Assembly: GCF_009707955.1 (NCBI RefSeq)
Contig: NZ_WMDQ01000005.1
Location: 306,483-370,482 of the forward strand
Source: Flavobacterium sp. LC2016-13
Lineage (GTDB): Bacteria > Bacteroidota > Bacteroidia > Flavobacteriales > Flavobacteriaceae
Length of the DNA: 64,000 bases
Direction: 5' to 3'
Translations under genes and position numbers: made by a program
The notes under the pieces: model-generated
Told to the model about the DNA's origin: nothing
Seen by the model: only the letters and a program-made list of their open reading frames with translations
The model's database searches: none
Shown: piece after piece, positions 43,313 through 51,525 of the stretch
Layout: each line of letters begins with the position of its first letter
Position numbering within the stretch: position 1 is the first letter of the stretch

Positions 43313-43753
43313 ATTTTGAATTAAAACCCCTTTTATATTCAAAATTTATCGGTGTATTATTTTTTCAGAAATGAATCGTAATACTTTTTTAATTTTTAAT
43401 TTGGTTTTTCTGCGGTTTTTATTCAGCAACAGTTCTATCTTCTCCTTCATGATTCAAAATATTAACGGTTGATAATAAAGAGTTTTTAAAAACTCAAGCT
43501 AACGTCACAATTAGTAGACAGCGAAAAGTAAAAATGGTTGCGTTGTAAATAGAAAATTCTTAAAAAAAATTATAAAAAAACCGTTAGGACCAAAACGGAA
43601 CTAACGGGTTTAATCCGAACAAACAACCAAATTTATTCTAAAAAGTCATTGACAGTGGCATTTATGGCCAATACCGTATCAAAATCTTAATGTCTATTTA
43701 TTAGATATAAATTTTAATAAATGGTTGCGTCATTTTTTATTTTTTTGAAATAA
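43313..43753. other. Intergenic region with an additional terminator-like hairpin
   Basis: 441 bp without a gene. A hairpin at 43578-43612 (AACCGTTAG/CTAACGGGTT) is followed on the minus strand by a long T run. Together with the recA terminator at 43754 it could be a tandem terminator. A 32-codon frame near 43371 on the plus strand has no family features. Confidence 0.45.
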
Positions 43754-43787
43754 AAAACCCGGTAAGTTCTAAAACGTACCGGGTTTA
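43754..43787 (-). terminator. Intrinsic terminator of recA
   Basis: AAACCCGGTA/TACCGGGTTT hairpin with a T run on the minus strand, 36 bp after the recA stop. Confidence 0.88.
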
Positions 43788-43823
43788 AAATATAAAGTAT
43801 TGATTTTAAAAGACTTTTAAAGT

Positions 43824-44831
43824 TTAAGCGCTAGCCAATTCTTTAATATGTGCTTTAATTTTAACTTCTAATTCGTCAGCTAATTCAGGATTATCTTTAA
43901 TTAAAGCTTTTACAGCATCACGACCTTGTCCTAATTTTGTATCACCGTAACTAAACCAAGATCCAGCTTTTTTAACGATTTCAAATTCAACCGCTAAATC
44001 AAGAATTTCTCCTGTTTTAGAAACTCCTTCTCCGTACATAATGTCGAATTCGGCAGTTTTAAATGGCGGAGCAACTTTGTTTTTTACCACTTTTACTTTA
44101 GTTCTGTTTCCGATAACATTTTCTCCATCTTTAATTTGAGAAGAACGACGAATATCTAAACGTACTGAAGCGTAGAATTTTAAGGCATTACCACCCGTTG
44201 TAGTTTCAGGATTTCCAAACATAACACCAATTTTCTCTCTCAACTGGTTGATGAAGAAAACAGTACAATTTGTTTTGCTAATAGTTCCCGTTAATTTTCT
44301 CAAAGCCTGAGACATCAAACGTGCGTGAAGACCCATTTTAGAATCTCCCATTTCACCTTCAATTTCACTTTTTGGAGTTAATGCAGCAACCGAGTCAATT
44401 ACAACAATATCAATTGCCCCTGAACGAATTAAGTTTTCGGCAATTTCTAAAGCTTGTTCACCATTGTCTGGTTGAGAGATGATTAGGTTTTCGATATCTA
44501 CGCCTAATTTTTCAGCATAATTTCTATCAAAAGCATGTTCCGCATCTATAAAAGCAGCAATTCCTCCAGCCTTTTGAGCTTCTGCAATTGCATGTAATGT
44601 TAATGTCGTTTTACCAGAAGATTCCGGTCCGTAAATTTCAATAATTCTTCCTCTTGGATAACCATTTACGCCAAGGGCTAAATCAACACCAAGAGAACCT
44701 GAAGAAATTGTTTCGACCTCTACAATGGCTTTATCGCCCATTTTCATTACAGTCCCTTTTCCGTAAGTTTTATCTAGTTTGTCAAGCGTAAGCTGTAACG
44801 CTTTTAATTTGGCATCTTTCTCTGAACTCAT
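43824..44831 (-). CDS. recA: RecA recombinase
   Basis: 335 residues from ATG at 44831; an in-frame ATG at 44855 would add eight charged residues. Walker [10 protein letters not shown], Walker [13 protein letters not shown], loop L1 region [20 protein letters not shown], and L2 around [17 protein letters not shown] are all canonical. It promotes homologous recombination and the SOS response. No LexA box can be judged here (LexA is rare in this phylum). Single gene with tandem terminators. Confidence 0.97.
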   Translation of the reverse strand: MSSEKDAKLKALQLTLDKLDKTYGKGTVMKMGDKAIVEVETISSGSLGVDLALGVNGYPRGRIIEIYGPESSGKTTLTLHAIAEAQKAGGIAAFIDAEHAFDRNYAEKLGVDIENLIISQPDNGEQALEIAENLIRSGAIDIVVIDSVAALTPKSEIEGEMGDSKMGLHARLMSQALRKLTGTISKTNCTVFFINQLREKIGVMFGNPETTTGGNALKFYASVRLDIRRSSQIKDGENVIGNRTKVKVVKNKVAPPFKTAEFDIMYGEGVSKTGEILDLAVEFEIVKKAGSWFSYGDTKLGQGRDAVKALIKDNPELADELEVKIKAHIKELASA

Positions 44832-45008
44832 CTCTTTTTTTTCTTTTTCTTTCATCTAAATTTTTATAATTCTTTCATTTTCAAAAACAAATCAGAAATT
44901 TAATAACATACTGATTTAGATTTGTATCAGGCTTGTAATTTTGTAAAAATACTTCTTTTTTTTGAAGTTTCATTTATCCAAATTGTTCCAAATTGTCACA
45001 AATTGGTG

Positions 45009-45518
45009 CTATAAAAACAAAGCCTTTAATTCTGTGGCATCAGAAGGTTTTATTTTTCCGGCAAGCAATAAACTCAATTGTTTACGACGCAAAGCAGCAT
45101 CAAAACGTTGTATTTCAAGTTCAGTTTCAGGAACAATTGCAGGTACTTCAACAGGTCTTCCGGTATCATCAACCGCAACAAAAGTATAAATAGCTTCATT
45201 GGCTTTTGTTCTGTTTCCGGATTCACGATCTTCTACCCAAACATCGATAAAAACTTCCATAGAACTTTTGAAAGATCTGGATACTTTTGCTTCAACAGTA
45301 ACAACACTTCCTAACGAAATGGCTCTGTTAAAAGCAACGTGATTTACAGAAGCTGTAACCACAATTCGGCGTGAATGTCTGCGGGCTGCAATACTCGCGG
45401 CGCGATCCATTCGGGCTAACAATTCGCCACCAAAAAGGTTATTTAAAGGATTTGTTTCACTTGGTAAAACTAAATCGGTTAATATAGTTAGGGATTCTGA
45501 AGGGTGTTTTGGATTCAT
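45009..45518 (-). CDS. Acyl-CoA thioesterase (hotdog fold)
   Basis: 169 residues from ATG at 45518; another ATG at 45548 would add ten basic residues. The hotdog signature NPLNNLFGGELLARMDRAAS (with the catalytic-face Asn and Asp) and VNHVAFNRAISLGSVVTVEAKV are clear. It hydrolyses acyl-CoAs in the cytoplasm; chain preference unknown. Ends in a helical tail. Confidence 0.88.
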   Translation of the reverse strand: MNPKHPSESLTILTDLVLPSETNPLNNLFGGELLARMDRAASIAARRHSRRIVVTASVNHVAFNRAISLGSVVTVEAKVSRSFKSSMEVFIDVWVEDRESGNRTKANEAIYTFVAVDDTGRPVEVPAIVPETELEIQRFDAALRRKQLSLLLAGKIKPSDATELKALFL

Positions 45519-45631
45519 TTTTTTGATAATAATTTTATTTTTTGCCATCGATTTTACAGATTAAAATGATTAGAAAAAATCGGTGAGAATCTGTGAAATT
45601 TGTAGCTTATTTTTTTAAAAATTTAGGCTGA

Positions 45632-46015
45632 TTAATTCAACCAATAAACAGCCATTACGGCTGGTATAAAATAGATAACAATAGTTCTTGCACCATCATA
45701 ATCTTTAGCTAATCGTTGTCCAAAAAGCATCATTAACAAAGAGATACAAGAAAAAATGGCTCCGTAAAAACCAAACTCGCGACCACTGTTTGTTACTAAT
45801 TGTATAGCTCCGACAACACTTAAAATTCCGGAAATTAATTCTAAAATTAAAAGATGTAAAAGAGCAAGAGGTATTTGATTTTTTAATGGTGTTTTTGCAA
45901 AATGTCCTTTAAGCCATTCGACATTATCATTCCAGTAAAAAATTTTTTCATAGCCGGATTGTAAAAAAGTCAGGGCCAAAAAAAGCAAAATCAAAATTGA
46001 GGCAACATTATTCAT
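45632..46015 (-). CDS. DoxX-like membrane protein
   Basis: 127 residues with four hydrophobic segments (N-terminal ASILILLFLALTFLQSGYEK, LLHLLILELISGILSVVGAIQL, FYGAIFSCISLLMMLFGQR, VIYFIPAVMAVYWL). The SGYEKIFYW segment near the first helix matches the DoxX pattern. Redox-linked membrane family of uncertain role. 6 bp from the holB stop on the same strand, so co-transcribed. Confidence 0.78.
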   Translation of the reverse strand: MNNVASILILLFLALTFLQSGYEKIFYWNDNVEWLKGHFAKTPLKNQIPLALLHLLILELISGILSVVGAIQLVTNSGREFGFYGAIFSCISLLMMLFGQRLAKDYDGARTIVIYFIPAVMAVYWLN

Positions 46016-46021
46016 TTGAAA

Positions 46022-47170
46022 CTATTTTTTATGAATTAAACGAGTCAGTTTTATAGATAAATCTGTAAGAATTATTTTTGCGTTTCCATTTCTTTCAATG
46101 TGATACATCGCGTCTGAAAGTTCTTTGAAAATGTCGTGAATATTGTTTCCGTTTACAAAAGGCGCAAAATTTTCTAATTTAAATTTATCCACTTTTGGCT
46201 CAATATAAACCAAACTTGGTGCTTCGTAATTAAGCAAAAGTGCTTGTCGAAACATTTCGATACAAAACTGAATAAATTTTTTCTGGCTTTCGCGGCCAAG
46301 TCCGGCAATTTCTTCACTCCAGGAAATTAAATCCTGAATCGCGGCTGCATTTCCTTTTGCTCTAAAAGCAGCACGAACCCAATTGACAAACCATTGTTCG
46401 AAAGGATATTCAGAATCATCTTCTTTCAGCAAAGACAAGGCTTTACTGAAATTTCCCTGAGCCTGATGTGCAATTTTTTTGGCTAAGTTTGGATCTGTAT
46501 TTTCTTGGGAAATCAATGCTTCGGCAATTACTTTTTCGGGCAAACCATTAAAATGAATTACCTGGCAACGTGAGCGAATGGTTTGTATAATATCTTCTTC
46601 ATTTTCAGAAATCAGAATAAAAATGGTTTTATCTGATGGTTCTTCTAAAAGTTTTAATAGTTTATTTGATGCCGCAATATTCATTTTATCGGCCATCCAG
46701 ATAATCATAATTTTGTAGCCGCCTTCGTATGATTTTAACGAAAGTGATTTTAAAACTTCCTGCGCATCTTCGACCCTAATTTCACCTTGTTTGTTTTGAA
46801 CACCCAAAATTTTGTACCAGTCAAATAATCCCCCGTAAGGCATTTCCTGAATAAAAGTTCGCCAGTCCTGAATGAAATCTAAACTTTTGGGTTTGGTTTT
46901 AACATCTTCGGTAGTTACTGTAGGATATATGAAATGTAAATCAGGATGCGAAATATTTTGAAACTTCAAATTGCAGGAATCATTTCCGTTTGAATTTTCG
47001 TCGCCTGTATTATTACACAAAATATACTGCGCATAGGCAATAGCGGTTGATAATGTGCCACTTCCTTCAGGCCCAATAAATAATTGTGCGTGCGGAATTC
47101 GCCCTGAAGCTGCACTTTTTATCAAGTGACTTTTGATGTAATCCTGACCTAAAATTTGTGAAAATTGCAT
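46022..47170 (-). CDS. holB: DNA polymerase III subunit delta prime
   Basis: 382 residues. AAA+ clamp-loader layout: FSQILGQDYIKSHLIKSA, RIPHAQLFIGPEGSGTLSTA (P-loop without the lysine of GKT, as expected for non-ATPase delta prime), the Cys pair ILCNN...SCNL of the zinc module, a Walker-B-like KIMIIWMADKM, and TIRSRCQVIHF with the SRC motif. The C-terminal collar domain is at about 260-380. Part of the replicase clamp loader. Confidence 0.92.
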   Translation of the reverse strand: MQFSQILGQDYIKSHLIKSAASGRIPHAQLFIGPEGSGTLSTAIAYAQYILCNNTGDENSNGNDSCNLKFQNISHPDLHFIYPTVTTEDVKTKPKSLDFIQDWRTFIQEMPYGGLFDWYKILGVQNKQGEIRVEDAQEVLKSLSLKSYEGGYKIMIIWMADKMNIAASNKLLKLLEEPSDKTIFILISENEEDIIQTIRSRCQVIHFNGLPEKVIAEALISQENTDPNLAKKIAHQAQGNFSKALSLLKEDDSEYPFEQWFVNWVRAAFRAKGNAAAIQDLISWSEEIAGLGRESQKKFIQFCIEMFRQALLLNYEAPSLVYIEPKVDKFKLENFAPFVNGNNIHDIFKELSDAMYHIERNGNAKIILTDLSIKLTRLIHKK

Positions 47171-47604
47171 GAAGCAAAGATAGAAGAAAATGATGTAGTC
47201 AAAAATTTTCAGGAAAAAGTTTAATTCTTGTAGTTCATTTTTGTATTTGTGAAATGGTTTTTAACAAAATTGTTAGTTTTTTTCACGTCAAGTTTTGTCA
47301 ATACTGAGGTGTTTTGAATAGATATTAAGATTTTTTTGTTAATAGTTTTTGCAAAAATCTTTAAAATATGTCTTTTTTTTGAGTAGTATAATGCGTAAAG
47401 ACACCCATAATCTAAAGTAATTCTTACAAGAAAAAATTTTAACAAAATTAACAAAAACTTCGGCAAAACGCATATTTTCTCGACATAACACCGTTTTTAG
47501 GGGGATTTTCAAATTGAATTTTTCAAAAAAGAAAACATAAAAGTTGCGATTTAACATAATTTATATATTTTTGTTTTCATCAACAACCATTTTAATAAGA
47601 ATCT
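47171..47604. promoter_or_regulatory. AT-rich upstream region with the promoter of the sprB locus
   Basis: 434 bp without a convincing gene. At its end TTG (47544-47546) and TATTTTTG (47566-47573), 19 bp apart, make a textbook Bacteroidota promoter; transcription would begin near 47580, 25 nt before the first ATG. Confidence 0.65.
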
Positions 47605-48057
47605 ATGAAAGGGAAAATTATTTTTTTAAGTTTATTTTTTATTTTGACGACTGCAGCAGCTTCTGCTCAGGCTAAAAATGCTCCTAGAAGTATCATTAGT
47701 ACAACAGCTCTTATTCGCAAATACCATGATCAAAAAGAATTAAGTGGTATGCAAAAAGGAGAACTTTTAGAGTTGTATATTGAACGAATTAAAGTATTAG
47801 TTAAAACTCTTCCTTACATTGCATTGGTTACTAAACCAGGTGTTACAATGGCAGACTTAGGTATTCCGGACGATTCTGAACACAAAAAAGTGTTAGACAA
47901 TCAGGCAGTGGGTACATCAGCATTCTTGGATGTTACAGTAGAATTTCAAAGAAAAATGATGCCTTACTCTGACAAAGGAAACTTAATTGCAGCTATTTTG
48001 TTTTACGAAAGCACATTAAAATCATTACATGAGTTCAATGAATTGAACGAAATGTAA
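47605..48057 (+). CDS. Exported hypothetical protein, first gene of the sprB locus
   Basis: 150 residues with a signal peptide (1-21, ending ASAQ). The mature part is helical (SIISTTALIRKYHDQKELSGMQKGELLELY, later FLDVTVEFQRKMMPYSDKG) and without a recognised domain. It is the first gene downstream of the promoter at 47544 and precedes the five other genes of the gliding-adhesin locus. A stem and a terminator-like hairpin separate it from the next gene. Confidence 0.72.
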   Translation: MKGKIIFLSLFFILTTAAASAQAKNAPRSIISTTALIRKYHDQKELSGMQKGELLELYIERIKVLVKTLPYIALVTKPGVTMADLGIPDDSEHKKVLDNQAVGTSAFLDVTVEFQRKMMPYSDKGNLIAAILFYESTLKSLHEFNELNEM

Positions 48058-48075
48058 TAAATAAAAATATTTTTA

Positions 48076-48137
48076 AAACCTTTTTTAAGATGTTTACGTA
48101 AATGTAATCGTTTTGATAAACATCTTAAAAAGGGTTT
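48076..48137 (+). other. 21 bp stem in the intergenic leader
   Basis: Arms 48076-48096 and 48117-48137 pair over 21 bp with one G-U, closing a 20 nt loop. No T run follows. It lies 18 bp after the first stop of the locus and could protect or process the transcript. Confidence 0.7.
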
Positions 48138-48144
48138 AAAAAGC

Positions 48145-48196
48145 AACTCGTTCTCGAAGTATCTGATTAAGTCAGAAAAAGCGAGATGAGTTTTTA
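48145..48196 (+). terminator. Terminator-like hairpin in the locus
   Basis: AACTC..CTCG pairs with CGAG..GAGTT with an internal loop, followed by TTTTTATC. Partial termination here would make the first gene more abundant than those downstream. Confidence 0.5.
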
Positions 48197-48258
48197 TCTT
48201 TTACGCATACCTAATACGCATACCCAAATTTATTATTAACCTAATAACACCCTTGATC

Positions 48259-49551
48259 ATGAAAAAATTAACTCAAATTATCTGCGTTCTTTTGACAGTA
48301 ACAAGTATGAGTGCTCAACAAGAAAAAGGAATCATGGGCTACAACAACTGGTTGAATAACTGGACCGAGTTTAAGCCTAACAAAGTGGATTATGGAGAAG
48401 CAAACCAAATTTTAGCAGGAAACATTTCTGTTAATACTAAATTGCTGAAAAGAAACATTTATGTTTTGCAAGGAAACGTTTATGTTACAAACAACGCTGT
48501 TTTAACAATCGAGCCTGGAACATTAATCATTGGTGACTTTGAAACTAAAGGAACATTGATAGTTACAAAAGGTGCACAACTTGTTGCTGATGGTTTAGAA
48601 ACTGACCCAATTGTATTTACTTCAAACCGTAGCCAGAAAAAAGCTGGTGACTGGGGAGGAATTGTACTTCTTGGTGATGCGCCAATCAACAAATTTGGTA
48701 ATGTTGGTTCTTACAACTTAGATCTTGATCCTACTCTTACTACTTATGGTGGTGACAATGCTGCAGGAAATTCAGGAATCTTAAGATATGTTAGAATTGA
48801 ATTCGCTGGTAAAAAAGTTAAAGGATTTGATTCTTTCAACGGATTAACTGCTTGTGGTGTTGGAAACAAAACAATTCTTGAAAACGTTATGGTAAGCTAC
48901 TCTGGTGGTGATTCATATGCTTTCTTTGGAGGTGATTTGAATGCTACAAAATTAGTTTCTTACAAATCAATCAACGACGATTACAAATTTACACAAGGTG
49001 TACAATGTCGTTTATACAACTCTTTAGCTGTTAGATCTTCTTACTTATCAAGTAACAAAGATGGTTCTCGTTGTATGGAAGTAAAAACATACGAAAAGAA
49101 AGCCGAAACAGACTTTACTAAAAAAACTACTTTAGTTGTTGCAACAAACATTACAATGCTTAATGATAGTGAAAACATCAATGCAGATATTCAAGCTGGT
49201 TTAGTAAAAGAAGCGATTTATATTGCTGAAACTGCTTCACTTGAGATGAAACGTACTGTAATCTCTGGATTTAATCCTGCTGTTTTATTAGATAGCAAAA
49301 CTGAGATTAATGACGCAAACCTTAAAAAAATCAAATTTGAAGAAATGTATTTCAACCTTTGTAAAGGAAACATCTTTACTGAGTACAATTCTAACAATGA
49401 AGATTTAGAGGGCTGGTATGGAAACCCTGTGTTCTTTAACGTTATGGCACAAAGTGATAACAAAGAAACATTCATTGATATTTTCAATCCTAAGAAACCA
49501 GATTTCAGACTACAATTAGGAAAAATTACAGCATCTAGCGGAAACAGATAG
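48259..49551 (+). CDS. Exported beta-helix-like protein of the sprB locus
   Basis: 430 residues from ATG at 48259 (an in-frame TTG lies two codons upstream). Signal peptide 1-19. The protein has repeated short strands (NIYVLQGNVYVTNNAVLTIEPGT, GTLIVTKGAQLVADG, PIVFTSNRSQ) and a GDWGGIVLLGDAPIN segment, typical of right-handed parallel beta-helix cell-surface proteins of Bacteroidota. Later parts hold ordered Asp/Asn turns. No T9SS tail at the C-terminus (KITASSGNR). It precedes the sprC-position gene. Role in gliding not known. Confidence 0.78.
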   Translation: MKKLTQIICVLLTVTSMSAQQEKGIMGYNNWLNNWTEFKPNKVDYGEANQILAGNISVNTKLLKRNIYVLQGNVYVTNNAVLTIEPGTLIIGDFETKGTLIVTKGAQLVADGLETDPIVFTSNRSQKKAGDWGGIVLLGDAPINKFGNVGSYNLDLDPTLTTYGGDNAAGNSGILRYVRIEFAGKKVKGFDSFNGLTACGVGNKTILENVMVSYSGGDSYAFFGGDLNATKLVSYKSINDDYKFTQGVQCRLYNSLAVRSSYLSSNKDGSRCMEVKTYEKKAETDFTKKTTLVVATNITMLNDSENINADIQAGLVKEAIYIAETASLEMKRTVISGFNPAVLLDSKTEINDANLKKIKFEEMYFNLCKGNIFTEYNSNNEDLEGWYGNPVFFNVMAQSDNKETFIDIFNPKKPDFRLQLGKITASSGNR

Positions 49552-49656
49552 ATAAATAGATTTAGATTTTTATTTCAGAGCGTAAATTTTATTAATAAAG
49601 TCCCCAGACACAATTTATGTATCGTCTAAAACGGACTAAATAAAGATCAAAACATA

Positions 49657-50064
49657 ATGGCCCCAATAAAAAAATATTTTATTTATACGATATTTTTGGT
49701 TTCGCCTATAACGTCATGTCTATACGCACAGAGCACAGTAAAGCCTACAGTTTCTGTTAACTCTAACTGCGAAACGACTACGTCTATTCTTAACCAAAAG
49801 AATGATATAGCTGATAAACGTATCAGCAAATTAGATAATTCTAATCAGTTTATAGCAGGGCTATCTATCCCCAGAGGTAGCCTTGCTGTGGCGGCTGATT
49901 TGAACGATCAGACGACTTCAGAATGTGAAGAAACATTATTGGCAGGTTCTTATTCAATTCTTGCAAAAGATATAATTGAGAACTATAAATATGATTTTTC
50001 TGAAACATTTATTGATATTTTATTTTTTGAAAATATAGATTTAGCCAGAAAACGCACTATATGA
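49657..50064 (+). CDS. Small exported protein upstream of the sprC-position gene
   Basis: 135 residues. Hydrophobic N-terminus with signal cleavage near CLYAQ, then a polar region rich in Thr/Asn and a C-terminal acidic stretch (YKYDFSETFIDILFFENIDLARKRTI). No recognised family. Its stop overlaps the next gene by 4 bp (ATGA), which shows translational coupling. Confidence 0.65.
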   Translation: MAPIKKYFIYTIFLVSPITSCLYAQSTVKPTVSVNSNCETTTSILNQKNDIADKRISKLDNSNQFIAGLSIPRGSLAVAADLNDQTTSECEETLLAGSYSILAKDIIENYKYDFSETFIDILFFENIDLARKRTI

Positions 50065-51524
50065 TTCAAAAAATTACTTTAACTTTTACTAAAATTTTTC
50101 TTTTATTTAGCATATTATTCTTTGCTGAATCAAATTTATATGGTCAACCGCCAACGATTGTACCACAATCACTTTCTTTCCCAAGAATTTGCGCTGGTTT
50201 AATCGTTAACGGAGCGCCATTTAATGAATATAATGCTACTTTTAGTTATGTAAACTTCCCTGCAGGAACTACTTTTGAAGTACAACTTTCAGATGAATTA
50301 GGAAGCTTTACTACTCCTGTGAGTACTACAAAAATCTCGTTTGTAGATAACCCGGCTTTACAGCAACAGACTATAAAATTTGCTGTTCCAACTAATTTAA
50401 AAGGATCAGACACTCATAGTATTCGCATAATAAGTAGTCTTGCAACCGCATCTCCTAGTTCTAAGTTTAGAAACTCTCTAAATGTAACAGAATTTCCTGT
50501 TTACTACAGAACGTATGTTGAGTCTTTTACTATTAACGATAAAAGCTTGACAGCTTCTTTTTGTTCAGGTGGAAGTATGAGTCTTTCGGTTGATAATTCA
50601 ACACCAACTTCACCATCTCCAAGAGATTTTTCAAATTTAAAATACAAATGGTTTAAAGATGATGTTGTAATTGCAGGACAAAGCGGTATAACGTTAACGG
50701 TTAATGCAGCTGGTGTTTATTATGCACAAATCGATTATGGAGGATGTCTTGATGAAAATTTTAGTTCAAACCGTGTTACTGTTACCAGTTCAAACTCTGG
50801 AGCTGCAGGTACAATTTCTTCAAGTTTAGGAAACCCTTTTTGTTCTAACGGAACGGGAACTGTGTTAACCGCGACTTCAGGAAATAGCTATGTTTGGAAA
50901 AAAGATGGTGTTGTTATCAACGGAGTAACAACACGCAGCTACACAACAAACGAATCAGGATTGTACACAGTTGATATTGACTTTGGTGGTTGTAAAGCAA
51001 CAGGAAGTATCAACCTTAGCAGTAATGGTTTTAATGCCAGTATAGATGTTGATGTTGAAAATCCTATCACTATTGAAGAAGGTGAAACGATCAACGTTTC
51101 TGTAACTACTGATGCTACAACTCCAACTTTCGAATGGTACTTAAACGATAATCTTATTTCTGGTGCAACAACAGATACTTATGTGGTAGCCGTAAGAGGT
51201 AGATACAGAGTAAAAATTTCTCAGGCTTCGGGATGTATTGCTACAAAAGAATTTAATTTTAGAGTTACAGGAAAAGGGACTTCAACGGTTATTCCAAACA
51301 TTGTTAATTTAAGTGGTTTAAGTCCATATTGGACCATTCCAGTGGGATATAGTTCAAAAGTTATGATTATAAGTTCGAACGGAGAAATGGTTCTGGATGT
51401 AGTCGATTATCAAGGCGATTGGCCAGATACCAAAATAGATTTTAAAAATGTCAATCCAGTATATTACTATGTTGTTAAAGGCACTGATGGTGAGAAAAAG
51501 GGATCAATAACTGTGATAAGATAA
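50061..51524 (+). CDS. sprC: SprC-position exported Ig-like protein with a type B-like C-terminal domain
   Basis: 487 residues. Signal peptide to about residue 29 (SNLYGQ). Three Ig/PKD-like beta-sandwich segments follow, including KYKWFKDDVVIAGQSG, YVWKKDGVVINGVT and FEWYLNDNLISGAT. The C-terminal 75 residues (YWTIPVGYSSKVMIISSNGE, then YYYVVKGTDGEKKGSITVIR) resemble the gliding-motility-associated (type B) T9SS domain but lack the NGDGxND core. The symbol comes from gene order before sprD and sprB, as in F. johnsoniae, where sprC mutants do not spread. The next gene starts 1 bp after the stop. Confidence 0.68.
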   Translation: MIQKITLTFTKIFLLFSILFFAESNLYGQPPTIVPQSLSFPRICAGLIVNGAPFNEYNATFSYVNFPAGTTFEVQLSDELGSFTTPVSTTKISFVDNPALQQQTIKFAVPTNLKGSDTHSIRIISSLATASPSSKFRNSLNVTEFPVYYRTYVESFTINDKSLTASFCSGGSMSLSVDNSTPTSPSPRDFSNLKYKWFKDDVVIAGQSGITLTVNAAGVYYAQIDYGGCLDENFSSNRVTVTSSNSGAAGTISSSLGNPFCSNGTGTVLTATSGNSYVWKKDGVVINGVTTRSYTTNESGLYTVDIDFGGCKATGSINLSSNGFNASIDVDVENPITIEEGETINVSVTTDATTPTFEWYLNDNLISGATTDTYVVAVRGRYRVKISQASGCIATKEFNFRVTGKGTSTVIPNIVNLSGLSPYWTIPVGYSSKVMIISSNGEMVLDVVDYQGDWPDTKIDFKNVNPVYYYVVKGTDGEKKGSITVIR

Positions 51525-51525
51525 T

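Noticed and set aside
47221..47557. Two minus-strand frames of 81 and 72 codons before the sprB locus
   Set aside because: AT-rich, Lys/Phe/Asn-biased, mutually overlapping and lying on the promoter region; no sign of a real protein.
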